Part shown: in pieces, positions 1 through 6,266 of the stretch
Layout of the letters: every line of letters starts with the position of its first letter
Position numbering within the stretch: the stretch's first letter is position 1
Made by a program: the position numbers and the translations under genes
From: an uncultured Lachnospiraceae bacterium
Lineage (GTDB): Bacteria; Bacillota_A; Clostridia; Lachnospirales; Lachnospiraceae
DNA: 7,277 nucleotides
Direction of reading: 5' to 3'
NCBI GenBank assembly: GCA_902766415.1
Contig: CACXDR010000124.1
Location: forward strand, 1 to 7,277
Notes under the pieces: generated by a model
What the model was told of the DNA's origin: nothing
The model's input: the letters and a program-made list of their open reading frames with translations, nothing else
The model's database searches: none

Positions 1-919
1 CGGTGCGGCGGAGCTTCCCGTCGGCGTAGGTGTACACGTACGGCTCGGAATCCTCGTAATAGACGGCATCGACCGGGATGGTAAGCACGTTGTCGGCCTT
101 CCCGGATGTGATGGTCAGCTTGACGCGGGAACCGGTCGGAAGGACCGCGGACGTTTCCGCGCCTGCCTTTACCTTGAAAAGCCCCGTGGACTCGTCCGCC
201 ATGGTGCTCACCTCAAAGACGGACGCGGTGTAGGTCTTCCCGTCCTTCTCGATCTCTATGGAATCGCCCTCGGTGATGTAGCCCGAGATGCGCTCGGTGA
301 CGTTGAAGCTGATCACGCGGCTGCCGCGGCCGGAAAGGACGCAGATCCTGTTCTGCGGGGAGACGGTGTCGAACACCTCCACGTCGCAGATCTCGACCAG
401 CCCCTCGATCGGGGCCGTGATCTCCGAGTAGCTGAGCTGGGTCTCGTAGTTGTACTTCGCCTGCCGGTACTGGATCTCGGCATTTTCCGCCTGGTTTTTG
501 TACTGGGCGTAGGCCTGCTCGGAAAGCCCGCCGCCGTCGTAAAGCACCTTCTGGCGCTGGAGCTCCTCATTTGCCTGCCGGCGGGAAACGGTCGCGGAAT
601 CAAGCGAATTCTTCGCGTTCGTGACCTGCTTCGTGTCAATGGTGCAGATGACGTCGCCCGCCTTGACGACCTCTCCTGCCTTGACGTTGACGGCCGTGAC
701 GTCGCCGCCGGCCTTCGGGTAGATGTACACGACGTCCGACGGCTCGACCGTGCCGATGACGGCGGTCGTCAGGCGGATGTCGCCGGTCGCGGGGTTCTCG
801 ACCTCCACGACAGGGAGCGAGACCGCCTGCGCAAACTGCGGTTTTCTGGTAAAGCGCGGGATCAGGACGGCGCAGAGCGCGCCCGCGATGACGACGCCTG
901 CAATGATTCGTTTGACCAT
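1..919 (-). CDS. Efflux periplasmic adaptor / membrane-fusion (HlyD/AcrA-like) subunit, partial at C-terminus
   Basis: This gene runs leftward off the window, so only the first 306 residues are present. Residues 4-20 form a single hydrophobic membrane anchor after MVKR. Residues about 60-95 form the lipoyl/biotinyl-like half-motif (YIYPKAGGDVTAV, then VKAGEVVKAGDVI), followed by a helical, probably coiled-coil hairpin (about 98-160) rich in Gln, Ala and Glu. The second lipoyl half (SYSEITAPIEGLVE) is at about 163-175, followed by a beta-barrel region (VISFNVTERISGYITEGDSI and on) and the start of the membrane-proximal domain (LTIPVDAVYYED). This order is that of RND- or MacB-type adaptor proteins. 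In Gram-positive bacteria these are membrane-anchored on the outer face and pair with an RND or MacB-like ABC permease, which I infer lies just beyond the left edge. The start is fixed by GGAGG at 930-934, 10 nt upstream. The substrate cannot be told from the sequence. Confidence 0.87.
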   Translation of the reverse strand, partial: MVKRIIAGVVIAGALCAVLIPRFTRKPQFAQAVSLPVVEVENPATGDIRLTTAVIGTVEPSDVVYIYPKAGGDVTAVNVKAGEVVKAGDVICTIDTKQVTNAKNSLDSATVSRRQANEELQRQKVLYDGGGLSEQAYAQYKNQAENAEIQYRQAKYNYETQLSYSEITAPIEGLVEICDVEVFDTVSPQNRICVLSGRGSRVISFNVTERISGYITEGDSIEIEKDGKTYTASVFEVSTMADESTGLFKVKAGAETSAVLPTGSRVKLTITSGKADNVLTIPVDAVYYEDSEPYVYTYADGKLRRT

Positions 920-929
920 GGATCTGTTT

Positions 930-974
930 CCTCCGGGGAAAGGGTATAAAATGCCATAATATGTATAGATTATA
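930..974 (-). promoter_or_regulatory. Candidate promoter -10 and ribosome binding site for the adaptor gene
   Basis: On the minus strand a perfect TATAAT lies at 969-974, about 50 nt before the ATG, and GGAGG lies at 930-934. No good TTGACA-like -35 is seen 16-18 nt upstream (the best hexamer there is AGTTAA), so the promoter may be weak or activator-dependent. The -10 assignment is inference from a motif match only. Confidence 0.45.
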
Positions 975-1033
975 CAGTACAACGCCTAAATTTAACTGAA
1001 AATATTCAGAAATCGCAAAATGGCGGCGGATGA

Positions 1034-1052
1034 TGTATACTGGTGTATACTG
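1034..1052 (+). repeat. Tandem direct repeat TGTATACTG x2, possible operator or -10 boxes
   Basis: TGTATACTG occurs at 1034-1042 and again at 1044-1052, a 10-bp period equal to about one helical turn. Each copy contains the palindrome GTATAC and a TATACT that could serve as a -10 for the rightward operon. No matching -35 box was found, because the upstream bases at 1021-1029 are G/C-rich. The position between two divergent genes fits a regulator binding site, but the regulator is unknown. Confidence 0.35.
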
Positions 1053-1063
1053 ACAAATTTCTG

Positions 1064-1082
1064 CCGCGCGTCCTGCGCGCGG
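1064..1082 (+). other. GC-rich leader hairpin upstream of the redox-protein operon
   Basis: CCGCGCG (1064-1070) is followed by a TCCTG loop and the exact complement CGCGCGG (1076-1082), with two further G-U pairs possible outside. It lacks a following U-tract, so it is not a standard intrinsic terminator. If transcription starts near 1058, the hairpin would lie at the 5' end of the mRNA and could stabilise it. Confidence 0.4.
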
Positions 1083-1142
1083 TGCGCCCCATGTGAAGTA
1101 CTTATAAAACACGTGATGTACATATATAAAAGGAGGAAACTC

Positions 1143-1547
1143 ATGAAAGACCATCTTGCACATGCGGAAAAGCTCCGCGCGTCTACAGACATCCACTTTA
1201 ACTGCGCGCAGTCCGTCCTCATCCCGTTCGCGGAGGAGTGCGGCCTCACGGAGGAACAGGCCTTCGGTGTCTCCGCAGGCTTCGGCGGCGGCATGAACAT
1301 GGCAAAGACCTGCGGCGCATGTACCGGCGCGCTCATGGCGCTTGGCTCGATGGGCCTGGGCAGCAAGGAGATCTGCACCCGCTTCCTTGGCCGCATGAAG
1401 GCAAACCATGACGGAACGCTCGACTGCGCGGACCTCCTCCGCAAAAACAAGGAGGCCGGCCGCCCGAGAAAGCCCCACTGCGACGACATGGTCTACGAGG
1501 CGGTCAGGCTCGTGGAAGAGATCATGAAGGAAGAAGGAAAAGGCTGA
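1143..1547 (+). CDS. C_GCAxxG_C_C family redox-active Cys-rich protein
   Basis: This 134-residue soluble protein has the spaced cysteine pattern of the C_GCAxxG_C_C family: Cys21 in HFNCAQSV, then a glycine-rich stretch (SAGFGGGMNMA, 44-54), Cys57 and Cys60 in TCGACTGAL, Cys95 in LDCADLL and Cys113 in PHCDDMV. Two further cysteines are at 33 and 78. The family is common in anaerobes and is regarded as redox-active, probably binding a metal or cofactor; its exact reaction is not established. There is no signal peptide or membrane segment. The start at 1143 is chosen because AGGAGG at 1131-1136 sits 6 nt upstream; the reading frame stays open upstream to 1020 but without a ribosome binding site. 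It is the first gene of the operon, 7 nt ahead of the DUF3810 gene. Confidence 0.86.
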   Translation: MKDHLAHAEKLRASTDIHFNCAQSVLIPFAEECGLTEEQAFGVSAGFGGGMNMAKTCGACTGALMALGSMGLGSKEICTRFLGRMKANHDGTLDCADLLRKNKEAGRPRKPHCDDMVYEAVRLVEEIMKEEGKG

Positions 1548-1554
1548 ACACCGG

Positions 1555-2619
1555 ATGATGATACTGACCCTGCTTCTTGACGCGGCCGCGCTCGCCCTGC
1601 ACTTCGCGGGGCTCCGCGTCCCGGGCTTTGCGGACAGGTACGCTGCCGTCATGAACCCCGTGCTCGTCGGAACGCTCGGAAGGATCTCCGGGCTCCTGCC
1701 CTTTTCTCTCGCGGAGCTTCTTTTGTTCCTCATCCCGGCCGCGCTTCTTTTTGAGCTCGCGCAGCTGGTCCGCAGGAAGCTTTCGCCGGTCCTTTTCCTG
1801 AAGCGCTTTTCCCTGGTCCTGTCCGTGATCATCTTCCTCTTCGTGATCAACGAGGACGTCTATTTCAAACAGACCCCCTTCGCCGTAAAATACGGGCTCG
1901 AGCGCGACGCCTACACGACGGAGGAACTCACCGCCGCCTGCCGGGCGCTCGCCGCGGAAGCCGGCGCCTGGGCCGGGGAGGTCACGCGCGACGAACAGGG
2001 CCTCATGACGGTATCGCCCGCGCTTCGTGACCGTGTGCGCGGCTCCATGCAGGCGCTCGGGAAAACGTACCCCGCCCTGTCAGGCTGGTATCCCCCTCCG
2101 AAGGGCGTGCTTGCCTCCATCCTTCTGGACTATTCGGATTTCACGGGCGTCTATTCCATGTTCACCGTCGAGGCGAACTACAACCGCGATATGGTGCAGT
2201 ATAACGTCCCGTTCACCATGTGCCACGAGCTGTCCCACCTCCGCGGGATCACCTCCGAAAAGGAAGCGAACTTCATCGGGTGGCTCGCCTGCATGCGCTC
2301 CGGGGATCCGGACATGCACTACAGCGGCGCGCTGATCGGCTGGATCTACTGCGGCAACGAGCTGTATGTAAGGGATTATGATACCTGGTATGAGATCGCG
2401 TCGTCCATGGACCCGCGTGTGAACGCGGACATCGAGGCGAACTCGCGCTTCTGGGACGCGTACCGCGGGACGGTCTCGGAGACCACGTCGGATCTGAACG
2501 ATACGTTCCTGAAGGCTGAGGGGCTGGAGGAGGGCGTTGATTCCTACGATCTCGTCGTGGACCTGATCGTGACAGCATATGTGAAAGGAGTACCTGATGT
2601 CATTCTGTTCCGTCAATGA
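1555..2619 (+). CDS. DUF3810-family membrane protein, putative zinc metallopeptidase
   Basis: This 354-residue protein has about three N-terminal hydrophobic segments (residues about 2-20, 46-68 and 86-101) and then a large hydrophilic domain. That domain carries HELSH at 224-228 followed by GITSEKEANFIGWLAC, so His224, Glu225, His228 and probably Glu237 form a gluzincin-like zinc site. The HELxH...EANF arrangement and the total length match DUF3810 proteins; the proteolytic activity of that family is predicted rather than shown, as far as I know. The topology suggests the domain lies outside the membrane. The start at the ATG pair 1555/1558 uses GAAGGA-like sequence inside the preceding gene, 7 nt after its stop, indicating translational coupling. 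The last 23 nt overlap the next gene. Confidence 0.8.
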   Translation: MMILTLLLDAAALALHFAGLRVPGFADRYAAVMNPVLVGTLGRISGLLPFSLAELLLFLIPAALLFELAQLVRRKLSPVLFLKRFSLVLSVIIFLFVINEDVYFKQTPFAVKYGLERDAYTTEELTAACRALAAEAGAWAGEVTRDEQGLMTVSPALRDRVRGSMQALGKTYPALSGWYPPPKGVLASILLDYSDFTGVYSMFTVEANYNRDMVQYNVPFTMCHELSHLRGITSEKEANFIGWLACMRSGDPDMHYSGALIGWIYCGNELYVRDYDTWYEIASSMDPRVNADIEANSRFWDAYRGTVSETTSDLNDTFLKAEGLEEGVDSYDLVVDLIVTAYVKGVPDVILFRQ

Positions 2620-3166
2620 GCTTCAGAAATTTTCCTTTGAGGACTGCGTCGTTGTAAAAGCGTATCTCACCGGCGGGCAGGTCCGCTTTTCCCTCGAGGC
2701 GGTCCGCGTGAAACCGGACAACTCGCAGAACAAGAACTATACGGAGAGCTACGCGGACACCTCGGAGCTGGATCTTAAGAAGCCCTCGGTCCTTTCCCTC
2801 GTGAAGGAGGGCTGGCGCATGTACAACGCGGACGGCGTCCTGGAGCAGGAGGTCCCGGACGAAACGGTCCCCGCGGATGCCTTTTCCTCCGTCGCGGTGC
2901 GCCTTACGGGCGCCTACCTCTTCTCCGTGAAGGAGCTTCCCGCCGGCGGCGCGGCAGGGGGTGATGCCGGAAATACGGCAGGGGATAATGCCGGCGGCCA
3001 GGCCGGGGACGATGCCGGCGGTGTCCGGAGGACTGCCGTCCTCCGCTTCGAGATCCCGCCGGAGGTGGAATTCGACACCGCCCCCACGGAATCCTACGAG
3101 CTCACCGTGTCCTTCACCGACTCCTACCTCCGTTGGGACCGTTATCTCAACAAGGTACAGTCATGA
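2597..3166 (+). CDS. Hypothetical protein with internal 8-residue tandem repeat
   Basis: I do not recognise this 189-residue protein. It has no signal peptide or membrane segment. Two segments that look beta-strand rich (about residues 12-112 and 146-178, with FSFEDCVVVKAYL near the N-terminus and YELTVSFTDSYLRWDRYL near the C-terminus) flank a Gly/Ala/Asp/Asn low-complexity linker at 116-143. The linker contains three copies of an AGxxAGxx octapeptide. The ATG at 2597 is supported by AAAGGAG at 2584-2590, 6 nt upstream, and overlaps the end of the DUF3810 gene. Its stop overlaps the rsmH start in an ATGA arrangement, so the gene is embedded in the operon and is very likely translated. The function is unknown. 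Confidence 0.78.
   Translation: MSFCSVNELQKFSFEDCVVVKAYLTGGQVRFSLEAVRVKPDNSQNKNYTESYADTSELDLKKPSVLSLVKEGWRMYNADGVLEQEVPDETVPADAFSSVAVRLTGAYLFSVKELPAGGAAGGDAGNTAGDNAGGQAGDDAGGVRRTAVLRFEIPPEVEFDTAPTESYELTVSFTDSYLRWDRYLNKVQS
2953..3024 (+). repeat. Three tandem 24-bp repeats inside the hypothetical gene
   Basis: Imperfect 24-bp units begin at 2953, 2977 and 3001, each starting GGCAGGGG or GGCCGGGG and sharing a central ATGCCGG (ATAATGCCGGCGG in the second, ACGATGCCGGCGG in the third). They encode AGGDAGNT, AGDNAGGQ and AGDDAGGV. The 24-bp period preserves the frame, so copy-number change by slippage would lengthen or shorten the linker by eight residues. Confidence 0.85.
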
Positions 3167-4218
3167 CACGGCGCGCGCACTATTCCGGGAAATACCCCCG
3201 GAGGTTCGAGGAGAAATACAAGGAGCGCGACCCCGAAAAATACGCGGACATCGCGGAGCACGTGATCGGCAAGGGCTCGACGCCCGCCGGCACGCACATC
3301 CCGATCATGGTGCCGGAGATCCTCTCGGTCCTGAAGATCGCGCCGGGCGAGCACGGCATGGACGCGACGCTCGGGTACGGCGGGCACACGCTCGAGTTCC
3401 TGAAGGCGCTCGGCCACACCGGGCACCTCTGGTCCACGGACGTTGACCCGATCGAGTCGGTGAAAACAGAGGCGCGCATCCGCGCCGCCGGCTACGGTGA
3501 GGACTGCTTCACGGTCTGCCGCATGAACTTCAGGGACATCGACCGCCTCGTTGAGACCGCGGGCAGGTTCGACTTCCTTCTCGCGGACCTCGGCGTCTCC
3601 TCCATGCAGATCGACGACCCGTCCCGCGGCTTCTCCTGGAAGGCGGACGGCCCCCTGGACCTCCGCATGGACCCGACGAAGGGCGAAAGCGCGGCGGAGC
3701 GGCTGGCGTCCCTTTCCGAAGAGGAGACCGCCGGGATGCTCGCCGAAAACTCGGACGAACCGCTTGCGGAGGAGCTTGCCTCCGCCATCGCCTCCGCGAA
3801 AAGAAAGGGCGCCCTCCCGAAGACCACCGGGGAGATGCGCGCGCTGGTCACCCAGGTGATCGCGCGGTACGGAAGCCGCGACGCGGCCGAACGGAAGGAA
3901 GAAGTGAAAAAGACCTGCGCCCGCGTATTCCAGGCGCTCAGGATCGACGTGAACCAGGAATTCGAGGCGCTCTACGAATTTCTTGAAAAGCTGCCGGCCG
4001 CCATGAACCCCGGCGGGCGGATCGCCATCCTCACCTTCCACTCGGGCGAGGACCGTCTCGTGAAGAAGGCCTTCCGCGAGGGGCTCCGCTCGGGCGCCTA
4101 CGCGGAGATCTCGGAGGACGTCACCCGCCCCACCCCGGAGGAATGCCGCCGGAATCCCCGGGCGCGCTCGACGAAGCTCCGTTTTGCAGTCGTCCCGCCA
4201 GGCGAAAATAAAGAATAA
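3163..4218 (+). CDS. rsmH: 16S rRNA (cytosine(1402)-N(4))-methyltransferase, RsmH family, extended paralogue type
   Basis: The RsmH family transfers a methyl group from S-adenosylmethionine to N4 of C1402 in the ribosomal decoding site. This 351-residue copy has HIPIMVPEIL at 45-54, the cofactor-binding motif DATLGYGGHT at 67-76, STDVDP at 91-96, ADLGVSSMQIDDPSRGFS at 141-158, GPLDLRMDP at 163-171 and the C-terminal NPRARSTKLRF at 331-341. The usual FHSLEDR is FHSGEDR (292-298). About 43 residues rich in Lys, Arg and Tyr precede the normal family start. No mraZ, ftsL or other cell-division cluster gene is nearby; I recall second RsmH copies of this kind in some Lachnospiraceae, so the housekeeping copy may lie elsewhere. 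The ATG at 3163 overlaps the previous stop by 4 nt; a TTG start at 3133 in the same frame is less likely. It is the last gene of the tight operon. Confidence 0.9.
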   Translation: MTRRAHYSGKYPRRFEEKYKERDPEKYADIAEHVIGKGSTPAGTHIPIMVPEILSVLKIAPGEHGMDATLGYGGHTLEFLKALGHTGHLWSTDVDPIESVKTEARIRAAGYGEDCFTVCRMNFRDIDRLVETAGRFDFLLADLGVSSMQIDDPSRGFSWKADGPLDLRMDPTKGESAAERLASLSEEETAGMLAENSDEPLAEELASAIASAKRKGALPKTTGEMRALVTQVIARYGSRDAAERKEEVKKTCARVFQALRIDVNQEFEALYEFLEKLPAAMNPGGRIAILTFHSGEDRLVKKAFREGLRSGAYAEISEDVTRPTPEECRRNPRARSTKLRFAVVPPGENKE

Positions 4219-4238
4219 AAAAAGCCGCTGAAAGCGGC
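4217..4238 (-). terminator. Intrinsic-terminator-like hairpin, oriented for leftward transcription
   Basis: GCCGCT (4224-4229), a 3-nt loop and AGCGGC (4233-4238) form a 6-bp GC stem. Seven A residues at 4217-4223 precede it on the plus strand, so in the leftward direction the stem is followed by seven T residues. In the rightward direction the hairpin is followed by AGTGCTTCATGG with no T-run, so it is a poor terminator for rsmH. The 3-nt loop and short stem make it modest in strength. Confidence 0.5.
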
Positions 4239-4260
4239 AGTGCTTCATGGGCAGGGAGCG

Positions 4261-4283
4261 AAGCGGACCGCGAATGTCCGCTT
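4261..4283 (+). other. Leader hairpin before the ketopantoate reductase gene
   Basis: AAGCGGAC (4261-4268) and its exact complement GTCCGCTT (4276-4283) enclose the loop CGCGAAT. GGG (4254-4256) and CCC (4286-4288) could extend it across a small internal loop. Only a short TTT follows, so it is at best a weak terminator or attenuator; it could also process or stabilise the mRNA between rsmH and the next gene. I see no clear promoter in the 92-nt spacer. Confidence 0.45.
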
Positions 4284-4310
4284 TACCCGTATCACGAAAG
4301 GACCAGTATC

Positions 4311-5261
4311 ATGCAGGAAAAAAATGTGAAGAGCTTAAAGGTCGCCGTCGTCGGTGTCGGCGGCGTCGGAGGATATCTCGCAGGCATGCTTGCGAACGCG
4401 CTCCCGCACGTCAGCATTTCCGCCCGGGGCGCGCGCGGGACCGCCATCCGGGAAAACGGCATCGTCCTCCACAGCGACTATAACGGGGAGATCCGCGCCG
4501 TCCCGGAGCACGTGTACGGGAGCACGGCGGAGCTGCCGCCGCAGGACGTCATCTTCCTGTGCGTGAAAAACTATTCCCTCGAGGCCGCCTGCGAAGAGCT
4601 TAAGGGAGCCGTCACGCCCGGTACGGTCATCGTCCCGGTCATGAACGGCGTGGACCCGGCAGAACGCACCGCCGCCCTCCTCGGGACGGGCACGGTGGTC
4701 TCCGCCATCATCTACATCGTGGCGTTCGCGAACCCGGACTACTCCATCACGCAGCAGGGGAAATTCGCCTCCCTGAGGATCGGCATCAAGGACGCGGACG
4801 AAACGCAGAAGGAAAAGACCGCCCTCGCGGCCGATGTCCTTGCCGCCGCGGGGATCGACGTGAAGATCTCCTCCGACATCGAGGCGGACGTCTGGAGGAA
4901 GTACATCCTGAACTGCGCGTACAACGTCGCGACCGCGCGCTATACCTGCCCGATCGGCGGGCTCCGCGCGGACCCGGTGAAAAGCAAAGAGTACGAGGAG
5001 CTCCTCCGCGAATGCACGGCCGTCGCAGTCAGAAAAGGCGTCCGCGTCGGGGACGAGGACGTCGAACGGAACATTTATTCCTTCTACAACAAGCTTGCGG
5101 ACACGGACACGAGCTCGCTCCAGCGGGACGTCGAAGCCGGCCGCCCGTCAGAGCTCGAGACCTTCAGCGGCTATATCGTCCGCGAAGGAAAACGCCTCGG
5201 CGTACCGGTACCGGTTTCCGAGGCGATGTATCAGGCGCTTCTTGAGATCACAAAGGGCTGA
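4311..5261 (+). CDS. panE: 2-dehydropantoate 2-reductase (ketopantoate reductase, ApbA/PanE family)
   Basis: Ketopantoate reductase uses NADPH to convert 2-dehydropantoate to pantoate in pantothenate/CoA synthesis in the cytoplasm. This 316-residue protein has the Rossmann motif GVGGVGGYL at 15-23, CVKNY with Lys86, VMNGV with Asn112, WRKYILNCAYN with Lys197, Asn201 and Asn205, and SSLQRDVEAGRPSELE with Ser269 and Glu281. Aligned by motif, these correspond to E. coli PanE Lys72, Asn98, Lys176, Asn180, Asn184, Ser244 and Glu256, so the active site is complete. The length is normal. The start at 4311 follows AAAGGA (4297-4302) by 8 nt. The family includes paralogues acting on other 2-oxo acids, and no panB, panC or panD lies nearby, so the exact substrate is inferred. 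The stop is only 3 nt from the stop of the convergent DegV gene. Confidence 0.88.
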   Translation: MQEKNVKSLKVAVVGVGGVGGYLAGMLANALPHVSISARGARGTAIRENGIVLHSDYNGEIRAVPEHVYGSTAELPPQDVIFLCVKNYSLEAACEELKGAVTPGTVIVPVMNGVDPAERTAALLGTGTVVSAIIYIVAFANPDYSITQQGKFASLRIGIKDADETQKEKTALAADVLAAAGIDVKISSDIEADVWRKYILNCAYNVATARYTCPIGGLRADPVKSKEYEELLRECTAVAVRKGVRVGDEDVERNIYSFYNKLADTDTSSLQRDVEAGRPSELETFSGYIVREGKRLGVPVPVSEAMYQALLEITKG

Positions 5262-5264
5262 CCC

Positions 5265-6101
5265 TCACAGGAAGCCCACGATCAGCCCGCCGCGCTCCGC
5301 GTAGAAGCTGTCAAGCCCGCGCGTCGGGTAGATATCCACCGTAACGTCCTTGAACCGCTCAAGGATCATCTCCTTCAGCTGCTCGGCGACCTCCGGGTTC
5401 AGGCAGTGGGAGATCACCACCGCGCTTATTTTGCCGCCGCGTTCCAGCATCTCATCGATGAGCGCGGCGAGCATTTTTTTTGTGGTCCTTGCCTTCTTCT
5501 TTACCTGGATGCGCCCCTCGGGGGTCGCGACCCCGATCCCCCAGAAGCCGAGCTTCTGCGCGACGAAGCCGGCAAAGCGGTTCATGCGCCCGTTCTTCAC
5601 CAGGTTGTCGAAGGAGCAGAGCGCGAAGCTCAGGCAGTGCTCCTCCGCGAGACGCGCCACGCGCTCCGCGACTGTATCGAAATCAAGCCCCTCGCGGATC
5701 AGCCGGATCGCAAGGCGGACCTGCAGGATCAGCGAAGGACCCGTGCCGAGCGAATTGATGACGGCGATCTCCTTGCCCGGCGTCTCCTCCAGAGCCATGG
5801 TACGCGCGGCACACGCGCTGTTGTAGCTGCCCGAAAGCTCCTTCGAGATCGTGAAGGCCAGGAACCTCCCGTCCTTCCCGAAATGCTCAAGCCAGGCTGC
5901 CGGCGAAGGGCACGCCGAACGGCACGGCGTTTTCGCCGCGCTCATTGCGTCCATCATGGCCGGGACGTCGATCTCCTCATCGTCCACGAACTCCTGCCCT
6001 TCGATCTGGAGCGTAAAGGGGACGCGCTCATAACAGACCTCGCCCGTGTCAGCCGGGAACTCCATCTGATCACAGCTCGAATCCGTAACCAAATACCACA
6101 T
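5265..6101 (-). CDS. DegV family fatty-acid-binding protein
   Basis: DegV proteins bind a fatty acid in a two-domain fold; in Firmicutes some act as FakB partners that present fatty acids to the kinase FakA. This 278-residue copy has VTDSSC at 5-10, CPSPAAW at 64-70, FTISKELSGSYNSA at 83-96, AVINSLGTGPSLIL at 113-126, LVKNGRM at 167-173, GIGVATPEGRI at 188-198 and SHCLNPEVAEQL at 231-242, which is the family pattern in order. The C-terminus ends YAERGGLIVGFL instead of the commoner His-x-Gly-Pro-Gly form. I chose the ATG at 6101 because GGAGG lies 5 nt upstream; the ATG at 6113 would add MEAD and sits on top of that GGAGG, with only a weak GAGG about 13 nt before it. No fakA or plsX is visible, so the partner kinase is elsewhere or absent. 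Confidence 0.92.
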   Translation of the reverse strand: MWYLVTDSSCDQMEFPADTGEVCYERVPFTLQIEGQEFVDDEEIDVPAMMDAMSAAKTPCRSACPSPAAWLEHFGKDGRFLAFTISKELSGSYNSACAARTMALEETPGKEIAVINSLGTGPSLILQVRLAIRLIREGLDFDTVAERVARLAEEHCLSFALCSFDNLVKNGRMNRFAGFVAQKLGFWGIGVATPEGRIQVKKKARTTKKMLAALIDEMLERGGKISAVVISHCLNPEVAEQLKEMILERFKDVTVDIYPTRGLDSFYAERGGLIVGFL

Positions 6102-6174
6102 ATCCGCCTCCATATGCCGCTGATTGCCTCTTTCCGCCGCTTACTGCACACTTGCGGGCGGAATGTTTAATTCC

Positions 6175-6183
6175 TTTATACCA
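6175..6183 (-). promoter_or_regulatory. Extended -10 promoter for the DegV gene
   Basis: On the minus strand this reads TGGTATAAA, an extended -10 (TGn plus TATAAA), about 75 nt before the chosen ATG. The -35 region 17 nt away (TAGGAT) is a weak match, which an extended -10 can compensate for. An inverted repeat CTATG (6201-6205) / CATAG (6213-6217) lies just upstream and could be an operator. Confidence 0.5.
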
Positions 6184-6229
6184 CATCCGCACGGCAAATC
6201 CTATGCCCGATTCATAGATACGCCCCAAC

Positions 6230-6239
6230 TTTGCGCAAA
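6230..6239. other. Perfect 10-bp palindrome TTTGCGCAAA
   Basis: TTTGCGCAAA is a perfect inverted repeat in the middle of the divergent region between the DegV and glycerophosphodiesterase genes. A second inverted repeat, CGCGG (6251-6255) / CCGCG (6261-6265), abuts the rightward promoter. Either could be an operator, but no regulator gene is adjacent; this is inference from symmetry alone. Confidence 0.3.
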
Positions 6240-6266
6240 TTTCGATGAATCGCGGCACTTCCGCGG

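Noticed and set aside
1020..1142. N-terminal extension of the redox protein to an upstream in-frame start
   Set aside because: The extension covers the intergenic repeats and hairpin and has no ribosome binding site, while AGGAGG sits correctly before the ATG at 1143.
636..1850. A 404-codon open frame on the minus strand
   Set aside because: It crosses the adaptor gene in the wrong frame, the intergenic region and the redox-protein operon in antisense, with low-complexity Arg/His/Gly stretches; the real minus-strand adaptor frame starts at 919.
2953..3024. Short repeats considered as a CRISPR-like array
   Set aside because: The units are adjacent without spacers, keep the reading frame and lie inside a coding region.
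3142..4248. A 368-codon open frame on the minus strand
   Set aside because: It lies antisense to the clear rsmH gene, has an Arg/Gly/Val-skewed composition typical of GC-rich shadow frames and resembles no protein family.
5406..6170. A 254-codon open frame on the plus strand
   Set aside because: It is antisense to the DegV gene, which has all its family motifs, and its own translation is Arg/Ala-rich without recognisable motifs.
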